This document shows positions 7,804-15,087 of a stretch of 32,455 nucleotides of DNA, in pieces. Position 1 is the stretch's first letter. Each line of letters opens with the position of its first letter. The stretch comes from Akkermansia muciniphila (lineage in GTDB: Bacteria > Verrucomicrobiota > Verrucomicrobiia > Verrucomicrobiales > Akkermansiaceae). Location of the stretch: positions 1 through 32,455 of the forward strand of contig CAMCYK010000042.1 in NCBI GenBank assembly GCA_945883695.1, in the 5' to 3' direction. The position numbers were made by a program, and so were the translations under genes. The notes beneath the pieces were generated by a model that was not told the DNA's origin, did not search any database, and saw nothing but the letters and a program-made list of their open reading frames with translations.

Positions 7804-9276
7804 TCAACTGACGATAAAGGTTTTGAATCGCTCGTAGGCCGGCAGCCACTGGTCGGGATCGCGCGGCGTGTAGGTTTGGAACTCGAAGGAATCGCGGATC
7901 AAGCGGCGGCCGGCGGCGAGGTCGGCGACGTGGCCGGTGGCGATCATCTGGACGATCAGGTTGCCGCAGGAGGTGGCCTCGATCGGGCCGGCGATGACTT
8001 CGATGCCGAGCGCGTTCGCGGTGGCCTGGGCGAGGAAAGCGTTCTGGATGCCGCCGCCACCGGCGTGGAGGCGTTCGAAACGCTTGCCGGACAGCGCGCA
8101 GAAACGTTCGTAAACGACGCGGTATTTCAAGGCGAGCGACTCGGAGGCGACGCGCAGGATGGCGCCTTTGTCGGCGGGGACTTGCTGGCCGGTGCGCTCG
8201 CAGAAGGCGCGGATCTTCTCGGGCATCTCGCCGGGCGCGGCGAAGACCGGATCGTCGGGATCGATGAAGGCGGTGAAGGGCTCCGCCGCCTCGGCGAGCG
8301 CGGCCATCTCGCCGTAGGAGAGGTTGTCGCCGTCGAGGGCCCACTGGCGCTTGCACTCCTGGATCAACCAAAGGCCGGCGATGTTTTTCAGGAAGCGGAC
8401 GGTGTCCTCGGCGCCGAGTTCGTTGCAGCAGCGCGCGGCGAAAGCTTCGGGGGTGCGGATCGGGTCCTTGCGCTCGAGGCCCATGATCGACCAGGTGCCG
8501 GAGGACAGCCAAAGCGGGTCGTCGCCGTCCATCGGAATGCCGGCGACGGCGGAGGCGGTGTCGTGGGAAGCGCTGGCGACGACGGGAATGTCATCCTTGC
8601 CGATGATCCGCGCGACCTCCTTGCGGATCGGGCCGAGGACGGTGCCGGGTGCGACGATCTTGCCGAAGATCCGCTGCGGCAGCCCGAGCGATTCGATCAC
8701 GCCCCAGGCCCAGTCTCCGGTGCCGGCGTCGAGGAGTTGCGAGGTGGAGGCGATGGTCCGCTCGACCGCTTGCACGCCGCAAAGCCAGTAAGCGAGGAGA
8801 TCGGGGATGAAGAGCAGCTTGTCGGCGGAGGCAAGGGCGGGGGAGGAGATTTGTTCCTCGGCCAGCAGGTGCAAGGAGGAGTTGTAGAAGTTGGTGGTGA
8901 TCCCTGTTAGAGAGTAGATCTCGGCCTCGCTCAGTTTGGCGTGCATCAAGGGAGGCATGCCCTCGTGGCGCGGATCCCGGTACTGGTGGGGCATGCCGAG
9001 CAGCCGGCCGTGCGTGTCCAGCAGTCCGAAGTCGCAACCCCAGGTGTCGATGCCGATCGCCACGATGTCGTCACCGTATTTCTCCACCGCGCGGCGCAGG
9101 CCTTCGACAATGTCGCGGAACAGCCCGACGATGTTCCAGAACGATCCGCCGGGCAGGTCGGTGCCGGGATTATCGAAGCGGTGGATTTCCTCGAGCCGGA
9201 GGGTTTTCAGGTCGCTGGTGCCGGCGATGACGCGGCCGCTGCCGGCGCCGAGGTCGATGGAGAGGAAGACGGGCAT
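7804..9276 (-). CDS. rhaB: L-rhamnulokinase (FGGY kinase)
   Basis: 490 residues, the family's normal length. The N-terminal ATP-binding motif FLSIDLGAGSGRVIAG is at about 4-19. GIDTWGCDFGLLD follows near residue 75 and GIPMDGDDPLWLSSGTWS in the middle. The C-terminal HAGGGGIQNAFLAQ and GPIEATSCGNL are characteristic of RhaB. It phosphorylates L-rhamnulose to rhamnulose 1-phosphate, the substrate of the divergent RhaEW protein. L-fuculokinase is a less likely alternative. The chosen ATG at 9276 (MPVFLSIDLG) gives the expected N-terminus; the longer frame upstream runs through the deoR gene. The 41 bp leader is almost wholly a period-8 repeat and shows no good Shine-Dalgarno. A TCTAACA word at 8905 encodes Leu-Thr with rare codons. 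Confidence 0.92.
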   Translation of the reverse strand: MPVFLSIDLGAGSGRVIAGTSDLKTLRLEEIHRFDNPGTDLPGGSFWNIVGLFRDIVEGLRRAVEKYGDDIVAIGIDTWGCDFGLLDTHGRLLGMPHQYRDPRHEGMPPLMHAKLSEAEIYSLTGITTNFYNSSLHLLAEEQISSPALASADKLLFIPDLLAYWLCGVQAVERTIASTSQLLDAGTGDWAWGVIESLGLPQRIFGKIVAPGTVLGPIRKEVARIIGKDDIPVVASASHDTASAVAGIPMDGDDPLWLSSGTWSIMGLERKDPIRTPEAFAARCCNELGAEDTVRFLKNIAGLWLIQECKRQWALDGDNLSYGEMAALAEAAEPFTAFIDPDDPVFAAPGEMPEKIRAFCERTGQQVPADKGAILRVASESLALKYRVVYERFCALSGKRFERLHAGGGGIQNAFLAQATANALGIEVIAGPIEATSCGNLIVQMIATGHVADLAAGRRLIRDSFEFQTYTPRDPDQWLPAYERFKTFIVS

Positions 9277-9280
9277 GGGT

Positions 9281-9316
9281 TGAAAAGCTGAAAGGCTGAA
9301 AACTGAAATGCTGAAA
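9281..9316. repeat. short tandem repeat (TGAAA every 7-8 bp) in the deoR-rhaB gap
   Basis: TGAAA starts at 9281, 9289, 9297, 9304 and 9312 (steps 8, 8, 7, 8), with GC, GC, C and GC between units. The array fills nearly all of the 41 bp between the regulator's stop and the rhaB start. On the coding strand it reads as TTTCAG repeats. It resembles the heptanucleotide STRR arrays known from other bacteria. Confidence 0.8.
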
Positions 9317-9317
9317 C

Positions 9318-10082
9318 TCAGCGGGCGAAGAGGAGATCGTAGGGCGGGGACTTGAGGTGGGTCTTGGCGTAGGCTTTCGAGTCGCGGTCGGTGACCACCA
9401 CGTCGAGATCGGCGGGCGTCGCGAAAAAGTAGTCGGCTTTCACGCCCAGTTTCGAGTGGTCGAGCAGCGCGCAGTTCCAAGCGGATTGTTCGATCATCAT
9501 GCGCTTCAGGCGGGCCTGCTCGGGATTGGGTTCGCTGACGCCTTGGCTGGGGTCGAGTCCTGCCCCGGAAAAGAAGAACCGGTCGATCTTCAACAAGCGC
9601 AGGGCGGACTCGGTGATCATCCCGGAGAAGCGCCGGCCGCGGGCCTCGTAGGTGCCGCCAAGCTGGATCAGTTCCACGTCGTCGCGCGCGGCCAGCCGTT
9701 CGACGGCGGCCAGGGAGTAGGTGACCACGCGCAGCGGAATCCCCTGGGGAACCTGCCCGGCGAGTTCCAGAGCGGTGGTGGAGGCGTCGAGCAAGATGGT
9801 TTCGCCCGGCAAAAGCAGCCGGGCCGTCTCGCGGGCGATCGCCAGCTTTTCCTCCAGCTTGCGCGACTCGCGCTCGCTCTGCGACAACTCGCCCAGCGGG
9901 GCGGTCGAGTCCATCGCGCCGCCGTGGGTCCGCCGCAAATGGCCGCGGCGGCCGAGCAGGTCGAGGTCGCGGCGGACGGTCTCTTCGGTCACCGCGAAAT
10001 CGCGGGCCAGATCCGCGGTGCGGACCGTGCCGTCACGGCGCACCCGGTCGAGGATCTGGCGTTGGCGTTCGGCGGCGAGCAT
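9318..10082 (-). CDS. DeoR-family transcriptional regulator of rhamnose catabolism
   Basis: 254 residues from ATG 10082 (MLAAERQRQILDRVRRDG). A DeoR-type winged helix-turn-helix occupies about 5-58 (VRTADLARDFAVTEETVRRD, then LLGRRGHLRRTHGGA). A sugar-phosphate sensor domain (DeoRC, about 75-235) contains LDASTTALELA, LGGTYEARGRRFSG and FFFSGAGLDPSQGVSE. It lies head-to-head with rhaEW and directly upstream of rhaB, so it probably controls both, with rhamnulose 1-phosphate or another sugar phosphate as effector. Effector and sign of regulation are inferred from family and context. A longer in-frame start at 10151 would run into the shared promoter and is unlikely. Confidence 0.88.
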   Translation of the reverse strand: MLAAERQRQILDRVRRDGTVRTADLARDFAVTEETVRRDLDLLGRRGHLRRTHGGAMDSTAPLGELSQSERESRKLEEKLAIARETARLLLPGETILLDASTTALELAGQVPQGIPLRVVTYSLAAVERLAARDDVELIQLGGTYEARGRRFSGMITESALRLLKIDRFFFSGAGLDPSQGVSEPNPEQARLKRMMIEQSAWNCALLDHSKLGVKADYFFATPADLDVVVTDRDSKAYAKTHLKSPPYDLLFAR

Positions 10083-10164
10083 GTGGGTTTCTGTGGGAAA
10101 TTGCTTGCTTTCGTGGGTTTTGTTCCGCACACCCCGGCCCGTCAATCCCAAACCTCAACGACCC
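10083..10164. promoter_or_regulatory. divergent control region with phased GTGGG repeats
   Basis: The 82 bp between the DeoR-type gene and rhaEW holds GTGGGTTT at 10083, GTGGGAAA at 10093 and GTGGGTTT at 10113, i.e. spacings of 10 and 20 bp, placing them on one face of the helix. GAAATTGCTTGCTTTC (10097-10112) is a GAAA/TTTC dyad between the second and third copy. This is a plausible operator for the DeoR-type regulator and promoter region for both directions. No convincing -35/-10 pair was picked out. Confidence 0.45.
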
Positions 10165-12360
10165 ATGCCTGCCGACTTCAAGCACGTGAACTATTCCTGG
10201 GACGACGCGCACGCCGCGACCCTCGATCCTGTCGCCCGCCTCGTCTACCGCTCCAACATCCTGGGCGACGACCAGCGCGTCACCAACACCGGCGGTGGCA
10301 ACACCTCGTCGAAGATCATGGAGAAAGATCCGCTCACCGGCCAGCCGGTCGAGGTCCTCTGGGTGAAGGGTTCCGGCGGCGACCTGCGCACCAGCAAGCG
10401 CGACAATTTCTCATCGCTCTACCAGGACAAGCTGGTCGCCATGCAAGGCCTCTACGCCGCCCGCGCCGACAAGGGCCTCAAGTCGCAGGCCGAGGACGAC
10501 ATGGTGGCGATGTATTTCCACACCACCTTCAACCTAAATCCGCGCGCCTCGTCGATCGACACCCCGCTGCACAGCTTCCTGCCGGGCAAGCATGTCGACC
10601 ACATGCACCCGAACGCGATCATCGCGATCGCCGCTTCCAAGAACTGCCAGCAGCTCACCAAGGAAATCTTCGGCGGTGAGATGGCCTACGTGCCGTGGAT
10701 GCGCCCGGGCTTCGAACTCGGCCTCGCGATGCAGGAAATCGCCGCCGCCCAGCCGGATGTGAAGGCGATCATGATGGGCCAGCACGGCTTCATCTCGTGG
10801 GATGACGACGACAAGGTCTGCTACGTCCGCACCCTCGAGTTCATCGAGAAGGCCGCCACCTACATCGAAGCCAAGTACGAAGCGAAGGGCGGCGACGCCA
10901 CGGCCTTCGGCGGCCAGAAGTACCAAACGCTGCCGGAAGCCGAGCGCCAGGCCACCCTCGCCGCCATCCTGCCCTGGCTGCGCGGCCAGGTCTCGCAGCA
11001 GAAGCGCTTTATCGGCACCGTCCAGGACGACGCGAAGATCCTGCGCTTCGTCAACTCGGCCGACGCCCCGCGCCTCGCCGAGCTCGGCACTTCCTGCCCC
11101 GACCACTTCCTGCGCACCAAGATCAAGCCGCTCTACGTCGACTGGAATCCGCAGTCCGAGGACGCCGCCGCCCTCAAGGCCAAGCTCGCCGCGGGGCTCG
11201 AGCAGTATCGCAAGGACTACGCGTCCTACTACGCCGCCTGCAAGCACTCCAACAGCCCGGCGCAGCGCGACCCGAACCCGACCGTCGTCCTCATCCCGGG
11301 CCTCGGCATGATCGCCTGGGGCAAGGACAAGTCGGAGTCCCGCGTGACCGCCGAGTTCTACAACTGCGCGGTCGAAGTCATGCGCGGTGCGGAGGCGATC
11401 GACGAATACATCTCGCTGCCGCAGCAGGAAGCCTTCGACATCGAATACTGGCTGCTTGAAGAAGCGAAGCTCCAGCGCATGCCCGCCGAGAAGGAACTCG
11501 CGCGCCAGATCATCATCGTCATCGGCGCCGGCTCCGGCATCGGCAAGGAAACCGCCCACCGCCTGGTCAAGGACGGCGCGCACGTCGTCTGTGTCGACCT
11601 CAACAAGGACGCGGCCGAAGCGACCGCCAGGGAGATCACCGACAAATACGGCGTCGGCATCGGCGTCGCCGGCACCGGCGTCTCCAACTGCGGCCAGGCG
11701 ATCGGCCTCGCGGCAAACATCACCGACCGCGCCGGCATCCGCGCGATGCTCGACCAGGTTGCGCTGGCTTACGGCGGCTTCGACCACATCTGCGTGACCG
11801 CCGGCATCTTCGTGCCGAGCGATACCTCCGGCCACATCCCGGACGACAAGTGGGCGCTCACCTTCAACATCAACGTCACCGGCTCCTACTTCGTCGCCGA
11901 CGAGGCCGCCAAGACGTGGAAGGAGCAGGGACTCCGCGGCAACCTGGTGCTGACCACCAGCGCCAACGCCGCCGTCGCCAAGAAGGGCTCACTTGCCTAC
12001 GACACCTCGAAGGCCGCCGCCAACCACCTGGTGCGCGAGCTCGCGATCGAGCTGGCTCCGCTTGTTAGAGTCAACGGCGTCGCCCCGGCCACCGTGGTCC
12101 AGGGGTCCGCGATGTTCCCGCGCGACCGCGTCATCGGCTCGCTGGCGAAGTACAACATCCCCTACACGGAGGACGAGGCGACCGAGTCGCTGGTGAGCAA
12201 GCTCGCCCAGTTCTACGCGGATCGCACCTTGACCAAGGCCCCGATCACCCCGGCCGACCAGGCGGAAGCTTATTTCCTGCTGGTCACCAGCCGGCTCAGC
12301 AAGACCACCGGCCAGATCATCACCGTCGACGGCGGCCTGCACGAGGCGTTCCTGCGCTGA
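10165..12360 (+). CDS. rhaEW: bifunctional rhamnulose-1-phosphate aldolase / short-chain dehydrogenase (RhaEW)
   Basis: 731 residues from ATG 10165. The N-terminal class II aldolase/adducin-like domain (about 20-400) has GGGNTS (43-48) and the metal-binding HVDHMHP (143-149). The C-terminal SDR domain (about 450-731) has Rossmann motif GAGSGIG (454-460), TTSAN, and catalytic Tyr612/Lys616 (YDTSK), ending in GQIITVDGGLHEAFLR. This architecture is the known fused enzyme that splits rhamnulose 1-phosphate to DHAP and lactaldehyde and then oxidises lactaldehyde with NAD. Fuculose 1-phosphate is a possible alternative substrate. It is divergent from the regulator and rhaB. An isomerase (rhaA) and transporter are not in the window. 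TGTTAGA at 12063 encodes Val-Arg with a rare AGA codon. Confidence 0.93.
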   Translation: MPADFKHVNYSWDDAHAATLDPVARLVYRSNILGDDQRVTNTGGGNTSSKIMEKDPLTGQPVEVLWVKGSGGDLRTSKRDNFSSLYQDKLVAMQGLYAARADKGLKSQAEDDMVAMYFHTTFNLNPRASSIDTPLHSFLPGKHVDHMHPNAIIAIAASKNCQQLTKEIFGGEMAYVPWMRPGFELGLAMQEIAAAQPDVKAIMMGQHGFISWDDDDKVCYVRTLEFIEKAATYIEAKYEAKGGDATAFGGQKYQTLPEAERQATLAAILPWLRGQVSQQKRFIGTVQDDAKILRFVNSADAPRLAELGTSCPDHFLRTKIKPLYVDWNPQSEDAAALKAKLAAGLEQYRKDYASYYAACKHSNSPAQRDPNPTVVLIPGLGMIAWGKDKSESRVTAEFYNCAVEVMRGAEAIDEYISLPQQEAFDIEYWLLEEAKLQRMPAEKELARQIIIVIGAGSGIGKETAHRLVKDGAHVVCVDLNKDAAEATAREITDKYGVGIGVAGTGVSNCGQAIGLAANITDRAGIRAMLDQVALAYGGFDHICVTAGIFVPSDTSGHIPDDKWALTFNINVTGSYFVADEAAKTWKEQGLRGNLVLTTSANAAVAKKGSLAYDTSKAAANHLVRELAIELAPLVRVNGVAPATVVQGSAMFPRDRVIGSLAKYNIPYTEDEATESLVSKLAQFYADRTLTKAPITPADQAEAYFLLVTSRLSKTTGQIITVDGGLHEAFLR

Positions 12361-12365
12361 AGCGG

Positions 12366-12397
12366 CAGTTCCGGGGGGGCTGTGACCGCCGGAACTG
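12366..12397 (+). terminator. hairpin after rhaEW, possible terminator
   Basis: CAGTTCCGG pairs perfectly with CCGGAACTG across a 14 nt loop, 5 bp after the stop. It is followed only by ATTTCC, so the T-run is weak. Confidence 0.5.
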
Positions 12398-12430
12398 ATT
12401 TCCAGGCAGTCGTCAATCGTGGTCCGGGCG

Positions 12431-12856
12431 GTTCCCTCACGGGAGCCGCCCGGTCGACGCGGATGCCACCGACCGTGATGACGGAGGTGGTGCTGATGGT
12501 GCTGATGATGAATCTGCCGTCGCTCACGTTGAGCGTGATGGTGGAATTGCCGGTTTGATCCGGCGCGGGCGTGAGGGTCACGGTGCGGTTCGCGCCGCTG
12601 CCGCCGAAGACGATATTGGCGTTCGGCACGAGCGTGGGATTGCTCGAAGTGAAGTGCCGTTGACCGTCAACGAGGCTGCGGCGGTGGCTGGCCGAGGTTC
12701 CTGCGAGGCGTGAGCCCCCCGGGCGTCGAGCTGGTAGAGCAGATTCCCCGTCGCCGAGGGTTAACCCCATGCGCTATCCGGAGCCTGCGCCGCCGCCTGG
12801 AAAGGGCCAAGCGCGCCCAATAGCAGAGAGAAGAAGAGGGAGAGGTGGCAGCGCAT
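12431..12856 (-). pseudogene. remnant of a secreted Ig-like/cadherin-like repeat protein
   Basis: ATG 12856 begins a textbook signal peptide (MRCHLSLFFSLLLGALGPFQ, then AAAQAPDSAWG) that stops at TAA 12761-12763 after 31 residues. The same frame continues past the stop with PSATGNLLYQLDARG. About 100 bp on, in another frame (12656-12468), comes HFTSSNPTLVPNANIVFGG, then SGANRTVTLTPAPDQTGNS, then TITLNVSDG. This is a beta-sandwich repeat unit seen in large extracellular Verrucomicrobiota/Planctomycetes proteins. Signal peptide, in-frame stop, frameshift and missing body together indicate a decayed, internally deleted gene. It fills most of the 524 bp between rhaEW and the next gene. It is unlikely to be expressed as a useful protein, although the 31-residue peptide could be translated. 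Confidence 0.7.
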
Positions 12857-12884
12857 ACAGCTGTTACGGGAACATGTCGGTTCC

Positions 12885-13595
12885 TCAACGTCCGCGGGCG
12901 GCAGCCAACAGCGCGCGCACCAGCGGGGCGTGCAGCGGGTGGCCGCGCTGTTCCATCTCCTTCGCGTATTGGGTGTAGGGCGGATGGGTTTCCTCAGGCT
13001 TGAACCGGGCCATCACATGGCCGTGGAGATCGACGACGGGAACCTTGTGTTTTGCCATCACACGGGCGGCGATGGCGTTGTATTCCTGCTCCGCATTCGC
13101 GTCGAAGAGGTTGCCCTGATAGCTTGGGAAAAAATGGACGGTCGCCATGGGAGTGGTGCTGCCCCAGACCAGTTTGGCACCGGTCGCCTTGAGCCGTTGC
13201 ACCAGCGCGTCGAGTCGCTCCTCATACTGGGCGGGCGTGGAGACGCGCACGCCACCGCCGTCTTTGCTCATGATGCGGATTTCGCGCGTCGCGGGGTCCT
13301 TGTAAAACAATTCGCCGATGCCGAAGTTGAAGTAGATGACGTCCCATGGCTTGTCTCCCAGCAAGCGGTCGATCTGCGCGAGGGCGGTGCCGCTGTCGTG
13401 AACGCTGCCGCCCGGCGGAAAGTGGACGCGCACCTGGTCGCCGAGTTCCTTGGCCGCGGCCTGGACGATGGCGCCATGCACTTGATCGCCGAGGAAGAGC
13501 ACCTGCGGCGGGGTTTTCTCCGCGGCCGGGGCCGCCGCGGAAAGCAGCAGGCAGGCGGAAAGCAGGAGCCTTTGGAAAAATCGTGGGGAGCACAC
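12885..13595 (-). CDS. exported SGNH/GDSL-fold protein lacking the usual nucleophile serine
   Basis: About 236 residues if begun at GTG 13595. Signal peptide about 6-25 (FFQRLLLSACLLLSAAAPAA). The fold pattern is that of planctomycete-type SGNH hydrolases: VLFLGDQVHG (block I, 33-41), PPGGSVHDSGTAL, WDVIYFNFGIGELFYKD, then LVWGSTTPMA and VVDLHGHVM. In block I the normal GDS is GDQ (Gln38), so the catalytic Ser appears replaced; the C-terminal His region (EETHPP) is also atypical. It may be inactive or a binding protein. It is the last gene of the minus-strand run with the DUF1592 and DUF1552 genes. No ATG lies near, and the GTG and first few codons fall inside a palindromic repeat, so the start is uncertain. 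Confidence 0.7.
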   Translation of the reverse strand: MCSPRFFQRLLLSACLLLSAAAPAAEKTPPQVLFLGDQVHGAIVQAAAKELGDQVRVHFPPGGSVHDSGTALAQIDRLLGDKPWDVIYFNFGIGELFYKDPATREIRIMSKDGGGVRVSTPAQYEERLDALVQRLKATGAKLVWGSTTPMATVHFFPSYQGNLFDANAEQEYNAIAARVMAKHKVPVVDLHGHVMARFKPEETHPPYTQYAKEMEQRGHPLHAPLVRALLAAARGR

Positions 13596-13711
13596 GCGCC
13601 CTCGCGTGTGGTTTCCGACGCCCCCGTCGGAAACCGCGTGGAATGGCCTGAACCGCCCGTCTTCGGCGAGGGCGCCAAAGACAACACGCGAGGCGCGTGT
13701 GCTCCCCGTGG
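13583..13711. repeat. palindromic repeat, family B, at the 5' end of the SGNH gene
   Basis: Outer arms GTGGGGAGCACACGCGCCCT (from 13583) and its near-complement ending GTGTGCTCCCCGTGG (to 13711) enclose about 75 bp. Inside the left half, GGTTTCCGACG-CCCC-CGTCGGAAACC (13610-13635) is a perfect 11 bp hairpin. It fills most of the 145 bp gap after the DUF1552 gene and overlaps the likely start codon of the next gene. No ORF is in it. Confidence 0.75.
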
Positions 13712-13740
13712 ATGAACAAAAAACCAGGCGAGGCATGACT

Positions 13741-15087
13741 TTAGGCGAGGATTTCGGTGAGTTCGCCGGTGCTGTCGGCGAATTTTTCGACCGGGGCATC
13801 GACGGCGTTGAGCATCGAGACGAACAGGTTGGCGAGCGGCTTCTTGCGCTCGCCCTCGAAGTTGTGGAGGTGGCCGTGTTTGAAACCGAGCCGGTTCCCG
13901 CCCGCGATCTGGATGGGGTAATCCTTGGTGCTGTGAGATTCGTGCGGATGCGCGGAACCCCAGAGGACGACCGTGGTGTCGAGCATGTTGCCATCGCCTT
14001 CCTTGGTGTCGCGCAGCCGTTTGAGGAAATACGCGTGCTGCTCGGCGCGCCATTTTTCCCATTCGCCCGAGGCTCCTTCCGGGCGCTTGTGGGCGATGTC
14101 GTGGGTGGCTCCGGTGTAGCCGAGGAGCTTGTTGGCGAAATTGCCGACGAGGTTGCCGGTGGAGTGCTCGCTCTCGGTCATGAAGGTGATGAAGCGTGTC
14201 GAATCGGTCTGGAAGGCGAGGTAGATGAGGTCATATATGCAGCGCAGGTATTCGTCCGGCTGATGGTAGGTGGCTTCGAGGTTGAGTCCCTTGGTGTCGA
14301 TCTTGGGCAGCTCCTCATGCGTCCACTTGCTGGTGCGTTCGACGCGCTGCTCGATGGCGCGGACGGAATCGAGATACTCTTCCATTTTCTGGCGGTCTTC
14401 GGCTCCGAGTTTGCCGTGCAGGGACTGGTAGTTTTCCATCATCAAATCGAGCACGCTGGCCTCGCGCTTCAGGCGGGCGCGGACATCGTTGACGCTCTGG
14501 TCCGCATAGGGGCGGAAGAGGCGGTTGAAAATTTCCTGCGGCTTTTCGAGCGCGGGGATGGGTTGCCCCGGCCCGTAATGCGAAAGGGTTTTCGACATGC
14601 CGTAGGAGCCGGTGCCGCCTTCGCTGCCGAGCACGAGGGACGGATAGCGGGTGTGGTGGCCGTTGAGCTTGGCGGCGAGCTGATCGACGGAGATGTTGTT
14701 GGTTTTTTCCAAGCCGGACATGTCGGCACCGGTGCCGAAGACATCGCCGCTGCTGTGTCCGCCGAGGCCGTAGCCGCCGGGGTGATCGAGCCCGCGCAGG
14801 TAGGTGAGGGAGTCCTTGACCGGCTCGAACGGGGCGGAGGCCTTGTTCAGGGTCAAAGGGCCGGAATCGTGGCGCGGATACCAGCTCCATTCGTGCGATG
14901 TCCCGTCGGGGGTGCGCGGATCATAGACCCCGTAGGCGATGTAGCTGATCAACATGCGCTTCGGCTGCTGCTTCCCCGCGGCGAGACCGGCCGCCCAGCT
15001 CATGCTGTTGAGAAACGGCAGGGCCAGGGCGATGCCGCCGCCGCGCAGGACATCGCGGCGGTTCATGTGGTGGGATTTCATGGTCAT
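13741..15087 (-). CDS. DUF1552 family Tat-exported protein
   Basis: 448 residues. The Tat-type leader MNRRDVLRGGGIALALPFL (Met at residue 8) has a twin Arg and hydrophobic core. The body matches DUF1552 proteins: KRMLISYIAYGVYDP, LRGLDHPGGYGLGGHSSGD, then SVDQLAAKL, FMTESEHSTGN, and GGNRLGFKHGHLH near the C-terminus. Such proteins are nearly always encoded beside DUF1592/1588/1585 cytochrome-type proteins in Planctomycetes, Verrucomicrobiota and Myxococcota; their reaction is not known. The start ATG overlaps the stop of the DUF1592 gene by 4 bases (ATGA), so the two are translationally coupled and probably function together outside the cytoplasm. The true start could also be ATG 15081 or 15066. 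Confidence 0.92.
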   Translation of the reverse strand: MTMKSHHMNRRDVLRGGGIALALPFLNSMSWAAGLAAGKQQPKRMLISYIAYGVYDPRTPDGTSHEWSWYPRHDSGPLTLNKASAPFEPVKDSLTYLRGLDHPGGYGLGGHSSGDVFGTGADMSGLEKTNNISVDQLAAKLNGHHTRYPSLVLGSEGGTGSYGMSKTLSHYGPGQPIPALEKPQEIFNRLFRPYADQSVNDVRARLKREASVLDLMMENYQSLHGKLGAEDRQKMEEYLDSVRAIEQRVERTSKWTHEELPKIDTKGLNLEATYHQPDEYLRCIYDLIYLAFQTDSTRFITFMTESEHSTGNLVGNFANKLLGYTGATHDIAHKRPEGASGEWEKWRAEQHAYFLKRLRDTKEGDGNMLDTTVVLWGSAHPHESHSTKDYPIQIAGGNRLGFKHGHLHNFEGERKKPLANLFVSMLNAVDAPVEKFADSTGELTEILA

